Shown in pieces: positions 1 to 7,624 of a stretch of DNA of 15,280 nucleotides (the stretch's first letter is position 1; each line of letters opens with the position of its first letter). Both the position numbers and the translations under genes were made by a program. The stretch covers positions 1 to 15,280 of the forward strand of contig JAGOBX010000027.1 of the NCBI GenBank assembly GCA_017999075.1, read 5' to 3'. Below the pieces are notes generated by a model. That model saw only the letters and a program-made list of their open reading frames with translations, was not told the DNA's origin and did no database searches. This DNA is from JAGOBX01 sp017999075 [NCBI: Candidatus Babelota bacterium] (GTDB lineage: Bacteria; JAGOBX01).

Positions 1-5
1 GGAGG
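1..5 (+). promoter_or_regulatory. Ribosome binding site of the porin gene
   Basis: GGAGG lies five bases before the ATG at 11. This selects that start over the in-frame ATG two codons later. The promoter is outside the window. Confidence 0.7.
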
Positions 6-10
6 TTAAA

Positions 11-754
11 ATGAGTATGAAATGCAGATTATTGTTTTTAATAGTATTTATTATTTTCTGCTGCGCTATAACCATTAGCGCCGATGATATCAGCGATATA
101 AAGGCCGATATTAAATATTTAAAGGACCAGATAGACTTTCAAAAAGCAATGACAGACGAATTGTTAAGCGCTCAGACAGACGCCGGAGACAAATCGACTT
201 TTAAAATGGCGGGGTTTATAGAATTTCGTTATGAAAATATGGATATAAAAAACGGAGAGTACACAACTGCTACTCCTAATGGTTCTGCAGTAGCGTATAA
301 ATTATGGAAAAGCCAGCTTCCAGGCCAGTTTTCAGTAAGAAATCTGAATTTGTATTTTGATTATTCTTATGGCCCGAAAGTGAGAGCATTGTTAGAAGTT
401 AAGCTTCTTCCGAACCCTACAGGTGACGATGAGTTTTTGTTAGATGCTCAGACTGTAACAAATGATGGAAACGGAAGTTTTATAAGTTTTGGATCAACAT
501 ATATCGAAAGAGCTTATTTAGATTATAAAATAAGTGATTTTTTTAAAATTCAATTCGGAAAATTTTTAACTCCGTTTGGAATATGGAATGTTGAACACGG
601 AGCTCCTATATTGCCTTCAATCAGAGTTCCTGCCACAATATCTTACGGATTTTTTCCAAACAATCAAATGGGTATAAATTTTCATGGGAATAAACTTCTT
701 GGCAGCTGGGAATTCGATTATAATTTATATGTATCGAACGGAAGAGCTGTTTAG
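11..754 (+). CDS. Outer-membrane porin, N-terminal part (ends at in-frame TAG)
   Basis: This is the N-terminal 247 residues of a beta-barrel porin. Residues 1-24 form a signal peptide: a basic start, then a long hydrophobic run ending ITISA before DDISD. Residues about 25-55 look like a short coiled coil (heptad-like DISDIKADIKYLKDQ), as seen at the N terminus of several porin families. The rest alternates polar and hydrophobic residues in strand-like stretches, including the barrel-type signatures ERAYLDYKISDFFKIQFGKF and YNLYVSNGRAV. The frame then meets TAG at 752-754, but the same frame stays open and porin-like up to 1753, so this is not a natural C terminus. As written, the product would be a half barrel without the closing strands. 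Substrate cannot be told; the next gene, a PstS-like binding protein, hints at phosphate or another anion (inference). The family call is confident; whether a functional protein is made is not. Confidence 0.75.
   Translation: MSMKCRLLFLIVFIIFCCAITISADDISDIKADIKYLKDQIDFQKAMTDELLSAQTDAGDKSTFKMAGFIEFRYENMDIKNGEYTTATPNGSAVAYKLWKSQLPGQFSVRNLNLYFDYSYGPKVRALLEVKLLPNPTGDDEFLLDAQTVTNDGNGSFISFGSTYIERAYLDYKISDFFKIQFGKFLTPFGIWNVEHGAPILPSIRVPATISYGFFPNNQMGINFHGNKLLGSWEFDYNLYVSNGRAV
752..754 (+). other. In-frame TAG interrupting the porin frame
   Basis: Codon 248 counted from the ATG at 11 is TAG, between GTT (Val) and GGC (Gly). The downstream frame continues without another stop for 332 codons. No shift in frame is needed to join the halves. 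It could be a nonsense mutation, a sequencing or assembly error, or a read-through codon. Confidence 0.9.
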
Positions 755-1753
755 GGCATTGAAAACAATGAAAATAAAGGAATCGGAGCAGGAATTAATT
801 TTAAAGCTCCAACAAAATTCTTGAAAAAACTTGTATTCGGCGCATCATATTATACAGGAAAAGAAGTTCTTGAAGCACAACAGAAATATTATGCGCAGTA
901 TTATAACACTGCAGGTGAAACAGAATTATTGACATTCTATGATTCTATACGTAATGCTGCAGATGAATATTCAGTAGCGTTTCATCTTGCAACAGGATAT
1001 AAAAAACTTGAATTGAACGCTGAATATATTTTAAATAAAATTGATTATGAAAACAATGTAGGTATTGACAATTTGAATTACAGATTGTTTTACAGACCTG
1101 ACAATGTTTCATTGATAGACGGAACAGCAACAACTTTAAAAACAAGTATAAACGCTACCTATGCAGGGATGAACACAGCTAATCCTAATTTAGGAGGCTT
1201 TACTGTTGCACAATTTTTAGGCATTAATGATGCAACAACATTAGCTGCTGCAAGCGCTTTAGTAACTGCTTCAGTTTTGGATGCAACTACAAAAGCTCAA
1301 CTGTTGGCAGGATTAGGTGCAGGTATGGCTACCGGAAAAACAACTTTCGGTCAATTGAGAGATTCAGTTACTCCTAAAGAAGCTACAAATTATATGGCTG
1401 CAACAGGTAATACAACAAAATATGGTTATGCTAGTCCATTGGCAACTTTAAAAGCTACACGTAAGGGTTATTATGTGATGGCAAGATATTTATTATCTTC
1501 AAAAGTATATCCTTATGTTTATTATGAAAGCGCAGATCCTGGCGATAACGACGTATTTCCGCCAGTTAAATTATGGGTTTTTGGAATAAATTATAAACCT
1601 GTTCCTGTTGTTACATTCAAAACAGAATACAGTATTCAGAAATTCAAAAAAGAAGGTATAACTACAGGATATACTGGTACAGCGGCCACAATCGCATCGA
1701 CGCGCTGCGAAGATTTTGATTATTTCCAGGTTTCAGTATCATACGCGTTTTAA
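755..1753 (+). pseudogene. Outer-membrane porin, C-terminal part downstream of TAG
   Basis: This continues the porin frame directly after the TAG, starting GIENNENKGIGAGINFKAP, a typical porin strand-turn segment. The codon at 821 is TTG within this frame; it has no Shine-Dalgarno and falls inside a beta strand, so I do not believe it starts a separate gene. The part has several amphipathic strands (for example KLELNAEYILNKIDYEN and GYYVMARYLLSSKVYPYVYY). It ends FQVSVSYAF, with the terminal Phe that outer-membrane barrels use for assembly by BAM. Between about 1141 and 1440 there is an unusual Ala/Thr-rich stretch with little strand character, probably an extracellular loop. Joined to the upstream part, the protein would be about 580 residues, a plausible size for a porin with a large loop. 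It has no start or signal peptide of its own, so it is labelled as the remnant half of a disrupted gene. It could still be expressed by read-through. Confidence 0.7.
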
Positions 1754-1770
1754 TTTAAATTTTAAGGTAA

Positions 1771-1776
1771 AGGAGG
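1771..1776 (+). promoter_or_regulatory. Ribosome binding site of the PstS-like gene
   Basis: AGGAGG sits ten bases before the ATG at 1787. Only 33 bases separate it from the porin stop, with no terminator, so the two genes are probably co-transcribed. Confidence 0.65.
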
Positions 1777-1786
1777 TAGAATAGAT

Positions 1787-2257
1787 ATGATTAAGAAATT
1801 AGTTATAACGATGATAATAATCACAGCGTTTTGTTTTTCCGCGTTCAGCGAACCGAAACCTGACGATCTGGTATTCTTCGCAAATAAAGCGTCGGTAAAA
1901 CAAACCGATTTAAGTTTGAAAGAATTAGAACAAATTTATTTAAGTAAATTAACAGCGTGGCCTGATAAAAAAAGCGGGAGCATCACGCCTTTTAATATAG
2001 CTATGGATACTCCGGAACGCGATTCGCTTCAGAAAAGCGTTTTGAAGATGTCTTCTGAAGACGAAAAGAAATATTGGGTTCAGAAGAGAATAGAAGGTAA
2101 GGAAAACCCTCCTGAAAGTAAAAAATCCGCTGCAATGGTTCAGATGATGGTGTCAAAAATGAACGGAGCAGTAGGATATTGTTTTTATAAAGATATTCAG
2201 GCGAGCATAAAAGACGCTATAATAATTTTAAAGATTGACGGAAAAGAAGGATTATAG
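1787..2257 (+). CDS. Short PstS-like periplasmic substrate-binding protein
   Basis: A 156-residue secreted protein resembling the short phosphate ABC transporter substrate-binding (PstS-like, PBP type 2) proteins. Residues 1-21 are a signal peptide (basic MIKK, hydrophobic core, CFSAFSEP), with no lipobox cysteine at a convincing place. The mature part has family features: an LSLKELEQIYLSKLTAWPDKK segment, a TPFNIAMDTPERD loop, and late KMNGAVGYCFY, which matches the G-x-IGY-type strand of PstS-like domains. It is about half the length of full PstS, which fits the single-domain group often placed beside porins or sensor genes and lacking an own permease. No permease or ATPase gene is nearby. 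It likely acts in the periplasm as a capture or sensing protein with the upstream porin (inference). The stop is TAG, the only CDS here apart from the interrupted porin to meet that codon, and it is followed five codons later by in-frame TAA. A hairpin follows directly. Confidence 0.7.
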   Translation: MIKKLVITMIIITAFCFSAFSEPKPDDLVFFANKASVKQTDLSLKELEQIYLSKLTAWPDKKSGSITPFNIAMDTPERDSLQKSVLKMSSEDEKKYWVQKRIEGKENPPESKKSAAMVQMMVSKMNGAVGYCFYKDIQASIKDAIIILKIDGKEGL

Positions 2258-2263
2258 TATAAT

Positions 2264-2309
2264 ATATTTTAATGTGTGGCCGGAATATTCCGGTTACACG
2301 TTAAAATAT
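2264..2309 (+). terminator. Long near-perfect hairpin after the PstS-like gene
   Basis: A 46-base inverted repeat centred between 2286 and 2287. Its core CCGGAATATTCCGG (2280-2293) is a perfect palindrome. The outer arms AATGTGT (2271-2277) and ACACGTT (2296-2302) pair, flanked by ATATTTT and AAAATAT. In RNA the two GG/UU positions and one U/G are wobble pairs, so the stem is essentially unbroken. A clean T-run does not follow, so it may act as an RNA-stability element rather than a classical terminator. Confidence 0.6.
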
Positions 2310-2317
2310 TTATTATT

Positions 2318-2349
2318 TGCCGGAAGTCAAAAGAACTGGATTTCCGGCA
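2318..2349 (+). other. Second hairpin, TGCCGGAA/TTCCGGCA arms
   Basis: TGCCGGAA (2318-2325) and TTCCGGCA (2342-2349) are perfect inverted repeats, with two or three more pairs inward and a loop of about ten bases. It shares the CCGGAA/TTCCGG arms of the hairpin just upstream. It is followed by alternating A/T, not a U-run. It may be a leader structure or operator for the MCP gene. Confidence 0.5.
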
Positions 2350-2456
2350 TATAATATATATAATTATGAATAACCTTAAAAAAATGATTTTGATAATCAT
2401 AAATCAGTAATCAATAATTTGGGTTGAGAAAAATTATTTGTAAGGATGGTTGCATT

Positions 2457-5018
2457 ATGTCGTTGACAATTAAAAAACGGCTTGTAATATATTTTTTACT
2501 TACCGCATTAATTCCTTTAATAGCAATATTCTGGATAGGTATAAGCACATTTCAGAGTTCAAAAGAAAAAGATATTGTTCAAAATTATGCGAATGTAGAA
2601 AAAACATTTATTGATAATATTGAGAAATCATTGTTTGAACGGATGAAAAATATAAAATTGTGGTCGAAATTTCCTGTTATGGAAGAAGTTATTGCAATGG
2701 ATTTGGATGGGAACATTTCAAAATTTATAACCCAATTTAAAAAAGACGACATATATTTTCTTGATATGGTTGTTACTGATATGAGCGGTAAAGTTGTGGC
2801 AAGTTCAAACGGGAAATATATAAACCAATCTCTTGCGGATGAACCTGGTTTTGCCGAATCTGTTAAATCAGGTTTTATTGTTCAGGATATGAGATTCAGT
2901 AAGTTTTTTAGTTCAAATGTTATTCTTATGTTTAATCCAATAACCTCCTCAAAAAATATTTCTGAAAAATATGGAATGCTTGTAGCTGCATTTGACTGTA
3001 ATACTTTAATTTTTGAACAAAACGACAAATTGAATTTGACAGGGAATCAAAGTAATGGCCAAAGCGATAAGGCATTTGTTCAATTGTTTAACTCTGAAAA
3101 TTTTATAATATCATCTCCAGGATTTTTCAGGGGGAAAGATATTATTTTAAAAAATAAAAATGATGTTCCTGAAGTGGCTGAAAGATTAAAAACAGAAAAT
3201 TCAGGATTAATGATGAGTAAAAATAAAATAATAGTTTATACAAAATCAGATGGGCATAAAGCAGGTAATGATGAATTACAGTCGTTAAACTGGTATGCAG
3301 TAGCTGAAATAGATAAATCTTTGGCGTTTGCCGATATAAACAATATGAAAATATTGATGATAATATTTTTAATTGTAATATCATTGGTTGTATTTTTAAT
3401 TTCATATTATGTATCTTCAAAAATTACTAAACCTATAATTAAAATAACAGATATGGGGAATAAACTTGCGAAAGGAGATTTAAACATTGATTCAAGTTCG
3501 ATTCAGTGGAAAAACGATGATGAATTAGGACAATTGTCTACAGCATTCAGCAACATTGTCAGCAGCCAGAAAAAACTTGTAGAACAGGCAAACTGCATAA
3601 GCAGCGATGATTTAACAAATAAAATTCTTGATACCAAAATAGAAGGAGATCTTGGAGAAGCGTTCAGTAAAATGACATTAAAATTAAGGGGATTAGCTGA
3701 TCAGGCCCGTATAATAGCCAATGATGATTTATATAACAATCTTCTTACCACAGACGGAACAGGTACATTAAGTAAAGCGTTTGCTGATGTTGTAATTAAT
3801 TTGAGAGGACTAACCGATCAGGCTCAATTAATAGCAAATGATAAATTAAATAATGAGGCTTTGTCAATTAAAGGAGAAGGCACTTTGAGCAGGGCATTTG
3901 CTGAAATGACTATAAATCTTAGAAAATTTGCTGAGCTTGCGAAACTTATATCAGACGGTAAATTAAGCAGCGACAAACTTCAGGTTGAAGATAAAGGCGT
4001 ATTAAGCAATGCATTTTATGAAATGATTCTGAGTTTGAAGAAACTTTCTGAACAGGCAGGAGCCATAGCCCGCGGAGAATTGAATCACCCTGTTCTTTCA
4101 GAATCCGTAAAAGGGGAACTTGGAGATAATTTTAGAATAATGACAAATAATCTGCGTAAATTGATATCGAACCTTGAAAATATAATAATGGAAGTGAAAA
4201 ATGTTGCAGGAGTTATTGACAATGTGACTGTTGCGGTAAATACAACTTCAAATGATTTTATAAACCAGAGTAAGGATCAGGCTTTATTGACTAATGATAC
4301 GGATACTGCATTGACTCAATTTTCATCTTCAGTTCAGGAAATTGCATTGAACTGCGATAAGAGTAAGCAGATTTCAAAAAATACTATTGAAGCTATAAAA
4401 TCAGGAATGCAGATAATGAGTCAGGTTACACAGGAAATGGAAAATATAAATGAAAGCATTAAGCTAACATCACATAAACTTGACGAATTGAATGACAGCA
4501 GCAGAAAAATAAGCAATATTGTAGATATAATTACAGGAATTAGCGAAAAAACTTCTTTGCTTGCTTTGAATGCTGCAATAGAAGCTGCGAGAGCTGGCGA
4601 ATCAGGCCGCGGGTTTGCGGTTGTTGCTGATGAAGTAAATAAACTTGCGGAACAAACAAACAAATCTGTAAAAGAGATTTCTTTGCTTGTTGATACTATA
4701 AAAGTTCAGACAACCATGTCTGTTGAATCGATGAACAACGGAAGAACTTTGATTACAAATGGAGTTCAGCTTGTAGATAAGGCATCTTCAGCATTCAGCA
4801 ATATTCACGAATCTATTGAAGAAACTAATACTTCGATCATTGAAATTTCCGATGCAGTAAAAGAACAGACAAATGTTATAGACAGTATAGTAAGAACTAC
4901 GGACAAACTTAAAAATATTTCAAAACAGGTTATGGAGAAAAGCCAGGAACTGCGGACAAAAGGCGAAACGCTTAACGATAATTCTAAGAAACTGCAGGTT
5001 TTGCTTAAAAGTAATTGA
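2457..5018 (+). CDS. Methyl-accepting chemotaxis protein with extra HAMP-like repeats
   Basis: An 853-residue transmembrane chemoreceptor that signals to the CheA/CheW kinase complex. I chose ATG 2457 because AAGGATGG lies about eight bases upstream; an in-frame TTG at 2424 has no such site. Membrane segment 1 spans residues about 9-30 ([20 protein letters not shown]). A periplasmic Cache-like sensor follows (about 31-295; note [20 protein letters not shown]). Segment 2 covers about 297-320. A canonical HAMP domain begins [20 protein letters not shown] and carries [10 protein letters not shown]. Five 39-residue HAMP-like repeats then occupy 374-568. The cytoplasmic signalling domain runs to the end; its hairpin tip, from residue 697 ([20 protein letters not shown], then [17 protein letters not shown]), is nearly invariant in MCPs. 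No C-terminal CheR/CheB pentapeptide is seen. No che genes are in the window. The gene lies after the porin/binding-protein pair and overlaps the next gene by four bases. Confidence 0.93.
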   Translation: MSLTIKKRLVIYFLLTALIPLIAIFWIGISTFQSSKEKDIVQNYANVEKTFIDNIEKSLFERMKNIKLWSKFPVMEEVIAMDLDGNISKFITQFKKDDIYFLDMVVTDMSGKVVASSNGKYINQSLADEPGFAESVKSGFIVQDMRFSKFFSSNVILMFNPITSSKNISEKYGMLVAAFDCNTLIFEQNDKLNLTGNQSNGQSDKAFVQLFNSENFIISSPGFFRGKDIILKNKNDVPEVAERLKTENSGLMMSKNKIIVYTKSDGHKAGNDELQSLNWYAVAEIDKSLAFADINNMKILMIIFLIVISLVVFLISYYVSSKITKPIIKITDMGNKLAKGDLNIDSSSIQWKNDDELGQLSTAFSNIVSSQKKLVEQANCISSDDLTNKILDTKIEGDLGEAFSKMTLKLRGLADQARIIANDDLYNNLLTTDGTGTLSKAFADVVINLRGLTDQAQLIANDKLNNEALSIKGEGTLSRAFAEMTINLRKFAELAKLISDGKLSSDKLQVEDKGVLSNAFYEMILSLKKLSEQAGAIARGELNHPVLSESVKGELGDNFRIMTNNLRKLISNLENIIMEVKNVAGVIDNVTVAVNTTSNDFINQSKDQALLTNDTDTALTQFSSSVQEIALNCDKSKQISKNTIEAIKSGMQIMSQVTQEMENINESIKLTSHKLDELNDSSRKISNIVDIITGISEKTSLLALNAAIEAARAGESGRGFAVVADEVNKLAEQTNKSVKEISLLVDTIKVQTTMSVESMNNGRTLITNGVQLVDKASSAFSNIHESIEETNTSIIEISDAVKEQTNVIDSIVRTTDKLKNISKQVMEKSQELRTKGETLNDNSKKLQVLLKSN
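3576..4160 (+). repeat. Five tandem 117-bp (39-residue) HAMP-like repeats inside the MCP
   Basis: Repeats begin exactly at 3576, 3693, 3810, 3927 and 4044, each with codons for L/F-x-x-x-A as the opening. Each unit has an N-terminal helix with A-x-x-I-(A/S), a polar connector, a G-x-L-(S/G)-x-(A/N)-F step and a closing N-L-R/L-K-like end. The DNA is diverged, so this is a protein-level repeat kept in phase, not a recent slippage product. Confidence 0.85.
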
Positions 5019-5719
5019 GAATAAATTTCCTTTTTGAAAAACTTGAAAAAAAATATAAATGGAGGGGTTGGTGGCCGTCAACCCCTGAAGGGAAAAAAAC
5101 TCCGGAATATCACAAATCAAAAAAATATAAATATACAGATAACGAAAAATTTGAAATTGCAGTCGGAGCGATATTAACTCAAAATACGGCCTGGACTAAT
5201 GTAATAAAAGCTTTGGAAAATTTGAATTTTTTAGGCGTTAATTTGCCTGAAAAATTATTGAAAACAGAAGAAGATTTGTTGCTTAATGCAATAAAACCAT
5301 CAGGATATTATAATCAAAAATTAAAAAAAATAAAATGTTTATCTGAATTTTTTATTAAAAACAGTTTTAAAACTTTGAATAAAAAAAATGCCGCAGATTT
5401 ACGTTTTATGTTTCTGAATATATGGGGAATAGGCAGAGAAACTGCGGATAGTATTATACTGTATGTTTTTAACAAACCGATTTTTGTAATAGATGCATAT
5501 ACCAGAAGAGTATTAAAACGAAATGGAATAATAGAAGGTAATGAAGATTATGATGAAATCAGAGAATTGGTTGAAAATAATATTCCTCATAATGTGAATA
5601 AATATAAAAATTACCATGCTGTTATAATTGAGTTATGCAAACAATATTGTAAAACTAATCCTGACTGTAAAAATTGCATATTAAATGAATATTGTATTAA
5701 AAATATAAAAAAAATATAA
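5015..5719 (+). CDS. Endonuclease III-family (HhH-GPD) DNA glycosylase, COG2231-like
   Basis: A 234-residue base-excision-repair glycosylase of the HhH-GPD superfamily. The early block GWWPS and then [17 protein letters not shown] is characteristic of the endonuclease III-related group that includes 3-methyladenine glycosylase MagIII. The helix-hairpin-helix reads [11 protein letters not shown], followed by the catalytic-Asp segment [12 protein letters not shown] (Asp160). Four cysteines near the C terminus (212, 218, 221, 227; C-x5-C-x2-C-x5-C) should bind a 4Fe-4S cluster; spacing is one residue shorter than in classical Nth. The position of the Nth catalytic lysine in the hairpin is Glu142, so I expect a monofunctional glycosylase without AP-lyase activity (inference). 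The start is TTG at 5015, overlapping the MCP stop as TTGA; no ATG lies before the conserved region and no Shine-Dalgarno is clear, suggesting translational coupling. Substrate is not settled. Confidence 0.85.
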   Translation: MRINFLFEKLEKKYKWRGWWPSTPEGKKTPEYHKSKKYKYTDNEKFEIAVGAILTQNTAWTNVIKALENLNFLGVNLPEKLLKTEEDLLLNAIKPSGYYNQKLKKIKCLSEFFIKNSFKTLNKKNAADLRFMFLNIWGIGRETADSIILYVFNKPIFVIDAYTRRVLKRNGIIEGNEDYDEIRELVENNIPHNVNKYKNYHAVIIELCKQYCKTNPDCKNCILNEYCIKNIKKI

Positions 5720-5740
5720 AAATTGCTTGCAATTTTTTTT
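5718..5740 (+). terminator. Intrinsic terminator after the glycosylase gene
   Basis: AAAAATTG (5718-5725), loop CTTG, CAATTTTT (5730-5737), running into eight Ts (5733-5740). The 5' arm overlaps the TAA stop. The stem is A+T-rich but perfect. Confidence 0.65.
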
Positions 5741-5743
5741 ACT

Positions 5744-5771
5744 TTAACTAAAATAGATTAATTACTAAAAT
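5744..5771 (+). promoter_or_regulatory. Possible sigma-70 promoter of the pil cluster
   Basis: TTAACT (5744-5749) and TAAAAT (5766-5771) are separated by 16 bases, right after the terminator and 26 bases before the pilB start. Both boxes are imperfect and the region is A+T-rich, so chance resemblance is possible. Confidence 0.35.
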
Positions 5772-5797
5772 AAGATAAAAAAAGGACCTTGTCTTTC

Positions 5798-7579
5798 ATG
5801 GATCAATCCAGTGAAATAATAAATGTTTTACTAAGTTATGAAGTAATTAACCAAGAGCAATTGGATAGCGCAGCTGCAAAGATTGAAGAGGTTGCGGCTA
5901 AACAACAGGAACAAAATCAGGGTTTAGAAACAAGAGATCAAACTGTTTCCAGACTAAGTGTAGAAGAAGCTTTAGTTCAATTGAATTTTATAACATGGGA
6001 ACATGTAGCAGCAGCTTTATCTCAAATCTCAGGAATACCATATGTTAAACTTGAAAGTTATGAATTAAATGAAGAATTAGTGACTAAAATTCCTGAGAAA
6101 TTAGCAAAACGTCATAATCTTATAGCCATTCAGCAGGATGAAGATAAATTAGTAGTAGCTATAACCAACCCGAATAATATTGCTGCGCTTGATGATATAA
6201 GTTTGATGCTTGGATTTTATGTTGAAGCTGTAATAGCGCCTAGAGATGAAATACAATCTGCGATAGATCGTTTTTATGCAAATAAAGAAGAAGATTTTTC
6301 AAATGTATTATCATCATTAACTGAAGATGATGTAGATATGGTGGATAGCAATCTAGGCTCTTCGAATTCTGTAGATAATCCGAAAGTTGATACAAAAGCT
6401 GTTCAATGGGTTAAAATGGTTATTATGAAAGCTCTAAAAGACAGAGCGAGTGATATACATCTTGAGCCATTTCAAAAAAGTTTTAGGGTACGTCAGAGAA
6501 TTGACGGTGTTTTGTTGCCTGTTACTCCACCCCCTTTAAATTTGAAAAACAGTATAGTTTCACGTATAAAAGTAATGGCAGAATTAAATATAGCAGATAC
6601 AAGACTTCCTCAAGACGGAAGTATACGTTTGAAACTTCCAGGGAAAAATATAGATTTACGCGTAGCATGTCTACCTACAGTTAACGGTGAAGCCGTGGTT
6701 TTAAGAGTACTTGACAAATCTTCTGTTTTATTAAGTATGAGTGATTTAGGATTATCAGAACATATAGAAAAAGCATATAGAAAATCTCTGAATATGGCTA
6801 ATGGAATAATAATGATTACCGGACCTACAGGATGCGGCAAGACAACAACATTATATGCCGGGATGATAGAAATAAATGAACTTGAAAGTAAAGTTATAAC
6901 AGTTGAAGACCCTGTTGAATACGAAATTTATGGGATGATGCAGTGTCAGGTTAATGAAAAAGTAGGGATGACATTCGGCAGCGCCTTGCGTTCAATATTG
7001 AGGCAGGACCCGGACATAATACTTATTGGAGAAATGCGCGACCCTGAAACCGCAGGTATTGCTATAGAATCAGCACTGACAGGACATTTGGTTTTAAGCA
7101 CTACTCATACTAATGAAGCGGCTGGAACAATTACCCGATTAATAGATATGGGCTGCGAGCCTTTTTTAATAAGTTCTACTGTTCAAACTGTAATAGGGCA
7201 AAGATTGGTTAGAACAATATGTCCTAATTGCAGAGAAGAATACAAACCAGATCCTAAGTTATTTTTAAAATTAGGAAAACGGCCGGAAGAATATGGAAAT
7301 GTACAGTTTTTTCACGGTCGCGGTTGTGAACAATGTGTTAAAACCGGATATTTTGGAAGGGTGGGTATTTTTGAAGTATTTGAAATGAGAGAAGCGTTAA
7401 TAGAACTGATAGTTAAAAAAGCTCCTGCAAATATTCTCCACGCGAAATCTTTGGAACTTGGTATGGTACCGATGCGGGAAGACGGATGGCTAAAAGCTGT
7501 TGCCGGAAAAACAACACTTGAAGAAGTTACGAGAGTTGCTCCTATAGAACCAGGGGTATCATTGCTTGATGAAATATAA
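5798..7579 (+). CDS. pilB: PilB/GspE-type pilus extension ATPase, copy 1
   Basis: A 593-residue cytoplasmic hexameric ATPase that powers type IV pilus assembly (or type II secretion, which uses a close homologue). I prefer ATG 5798, eleven bases after AGGA; the in-frame TTG at 5789 is only two bases from it. The N-terminal 150 residues or so form a MshEN/GspE-N domain. The C-terminal motor has KDRASDIHLEPF, Walker A GPTGCGKT at 342-349 (Cys where Ser is usual), Asp box VEDPVEY, Walker B RQDPDIILIGEMRD, and His box TGHLVLSTTHTNEA. Two CxxC pairs (CPNC and CEQC, before KTGYFGR) form the zinc knuckle typical of PilB/GspE and absent from PilT. The MshEN arginine/LG motifs for cyclic di-GMP are not clearly kept. 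A second pilB-like gene follows after 45 bases, so one may serve a different pilus or secretion system. Family is certain, exact system is not. Confidence 0.92.
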   Translation: MDQSSEIINVLLSYEVINQEQLDSAAAKIEEVAAKQQEQNQGLETRDQTVSRLSVEEALVQLNFITWEHVAAALSQISGIPYVKLESYELNEELVTKIPEKLAKRHNLIAIQQDEDKLVVAITNPNNIAALDDISLMLGFYVEAVIAPRDEIQSAIDRFYANKEEDFSNVLSSLTEDDVDMVDSNLGSSNSVDNPKVDTKAVQWVKMVIMKALKDRASDIHLEPFQKSFRVRQRIDGVLLPVTPPPLNLKNSIVSRIKVMAELNIADTRLPQDGSIRLKLPGKNIDLRVACLPTVNGEAVVLRVLDKSSVLLSMSDLGLSEHIEKAYRKSLNMANGIIMITGPTGCGKTTTLYAGMIEINELESKVITVEDPVEYEIYGMMQCQVNEKVGMTFGSALRSILRQDPDIILIGEMRDPETAGIAIESALTGHLVLSTTHTNEAAGTITRLIDMGCEPFLISSTVQTVIGQRLVRTICPNCREEYKPDPKLFLKLGKRPEEYGNVQFFHGRGCEQCVKTGYFGRVGIFEVFEMREALIELIVKKAPANILHAKSLELGMVPMREDGWLKAVAGKTTLEEVTRVAPIEPGVSLLDEI

Positions 7580-7624
7580 ATTTTGCATAAAAAAGTGAAA
7601 TTTATTTTTAAAGGTGTAAAGTAG

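Noticed and set aside
821-1753. Separate gene starting at TTG 821
   Set aside because: It is in the same frame as the upstream porin half, has no Shine-Dalgarno or signal peptide, and starts inside a beta strand. It is treated as the continuation after the TAG.
2424-2456. Upstream TTG start for the MCP (11 extra residues)
   Set aside because: AAGGATGG is placed correctly for ATG 2457, and the extra residues add nothing to a normal MCP N terminus.
2300-2456. Cyclic di-GMP or other known riboswitch upstream of the MCP
   Set aside because: The hairpins do not show the conserved cores of riboswitch classes I can recall. Only generic stem-loops are visible.
5063-5086. Perfect 8-bp inverted repeat AGGGGTTG/CAACCCCT
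   Set aside because: It lies within the glycosylase coding region over the conserved GWWP block, so codons explain it well enough.
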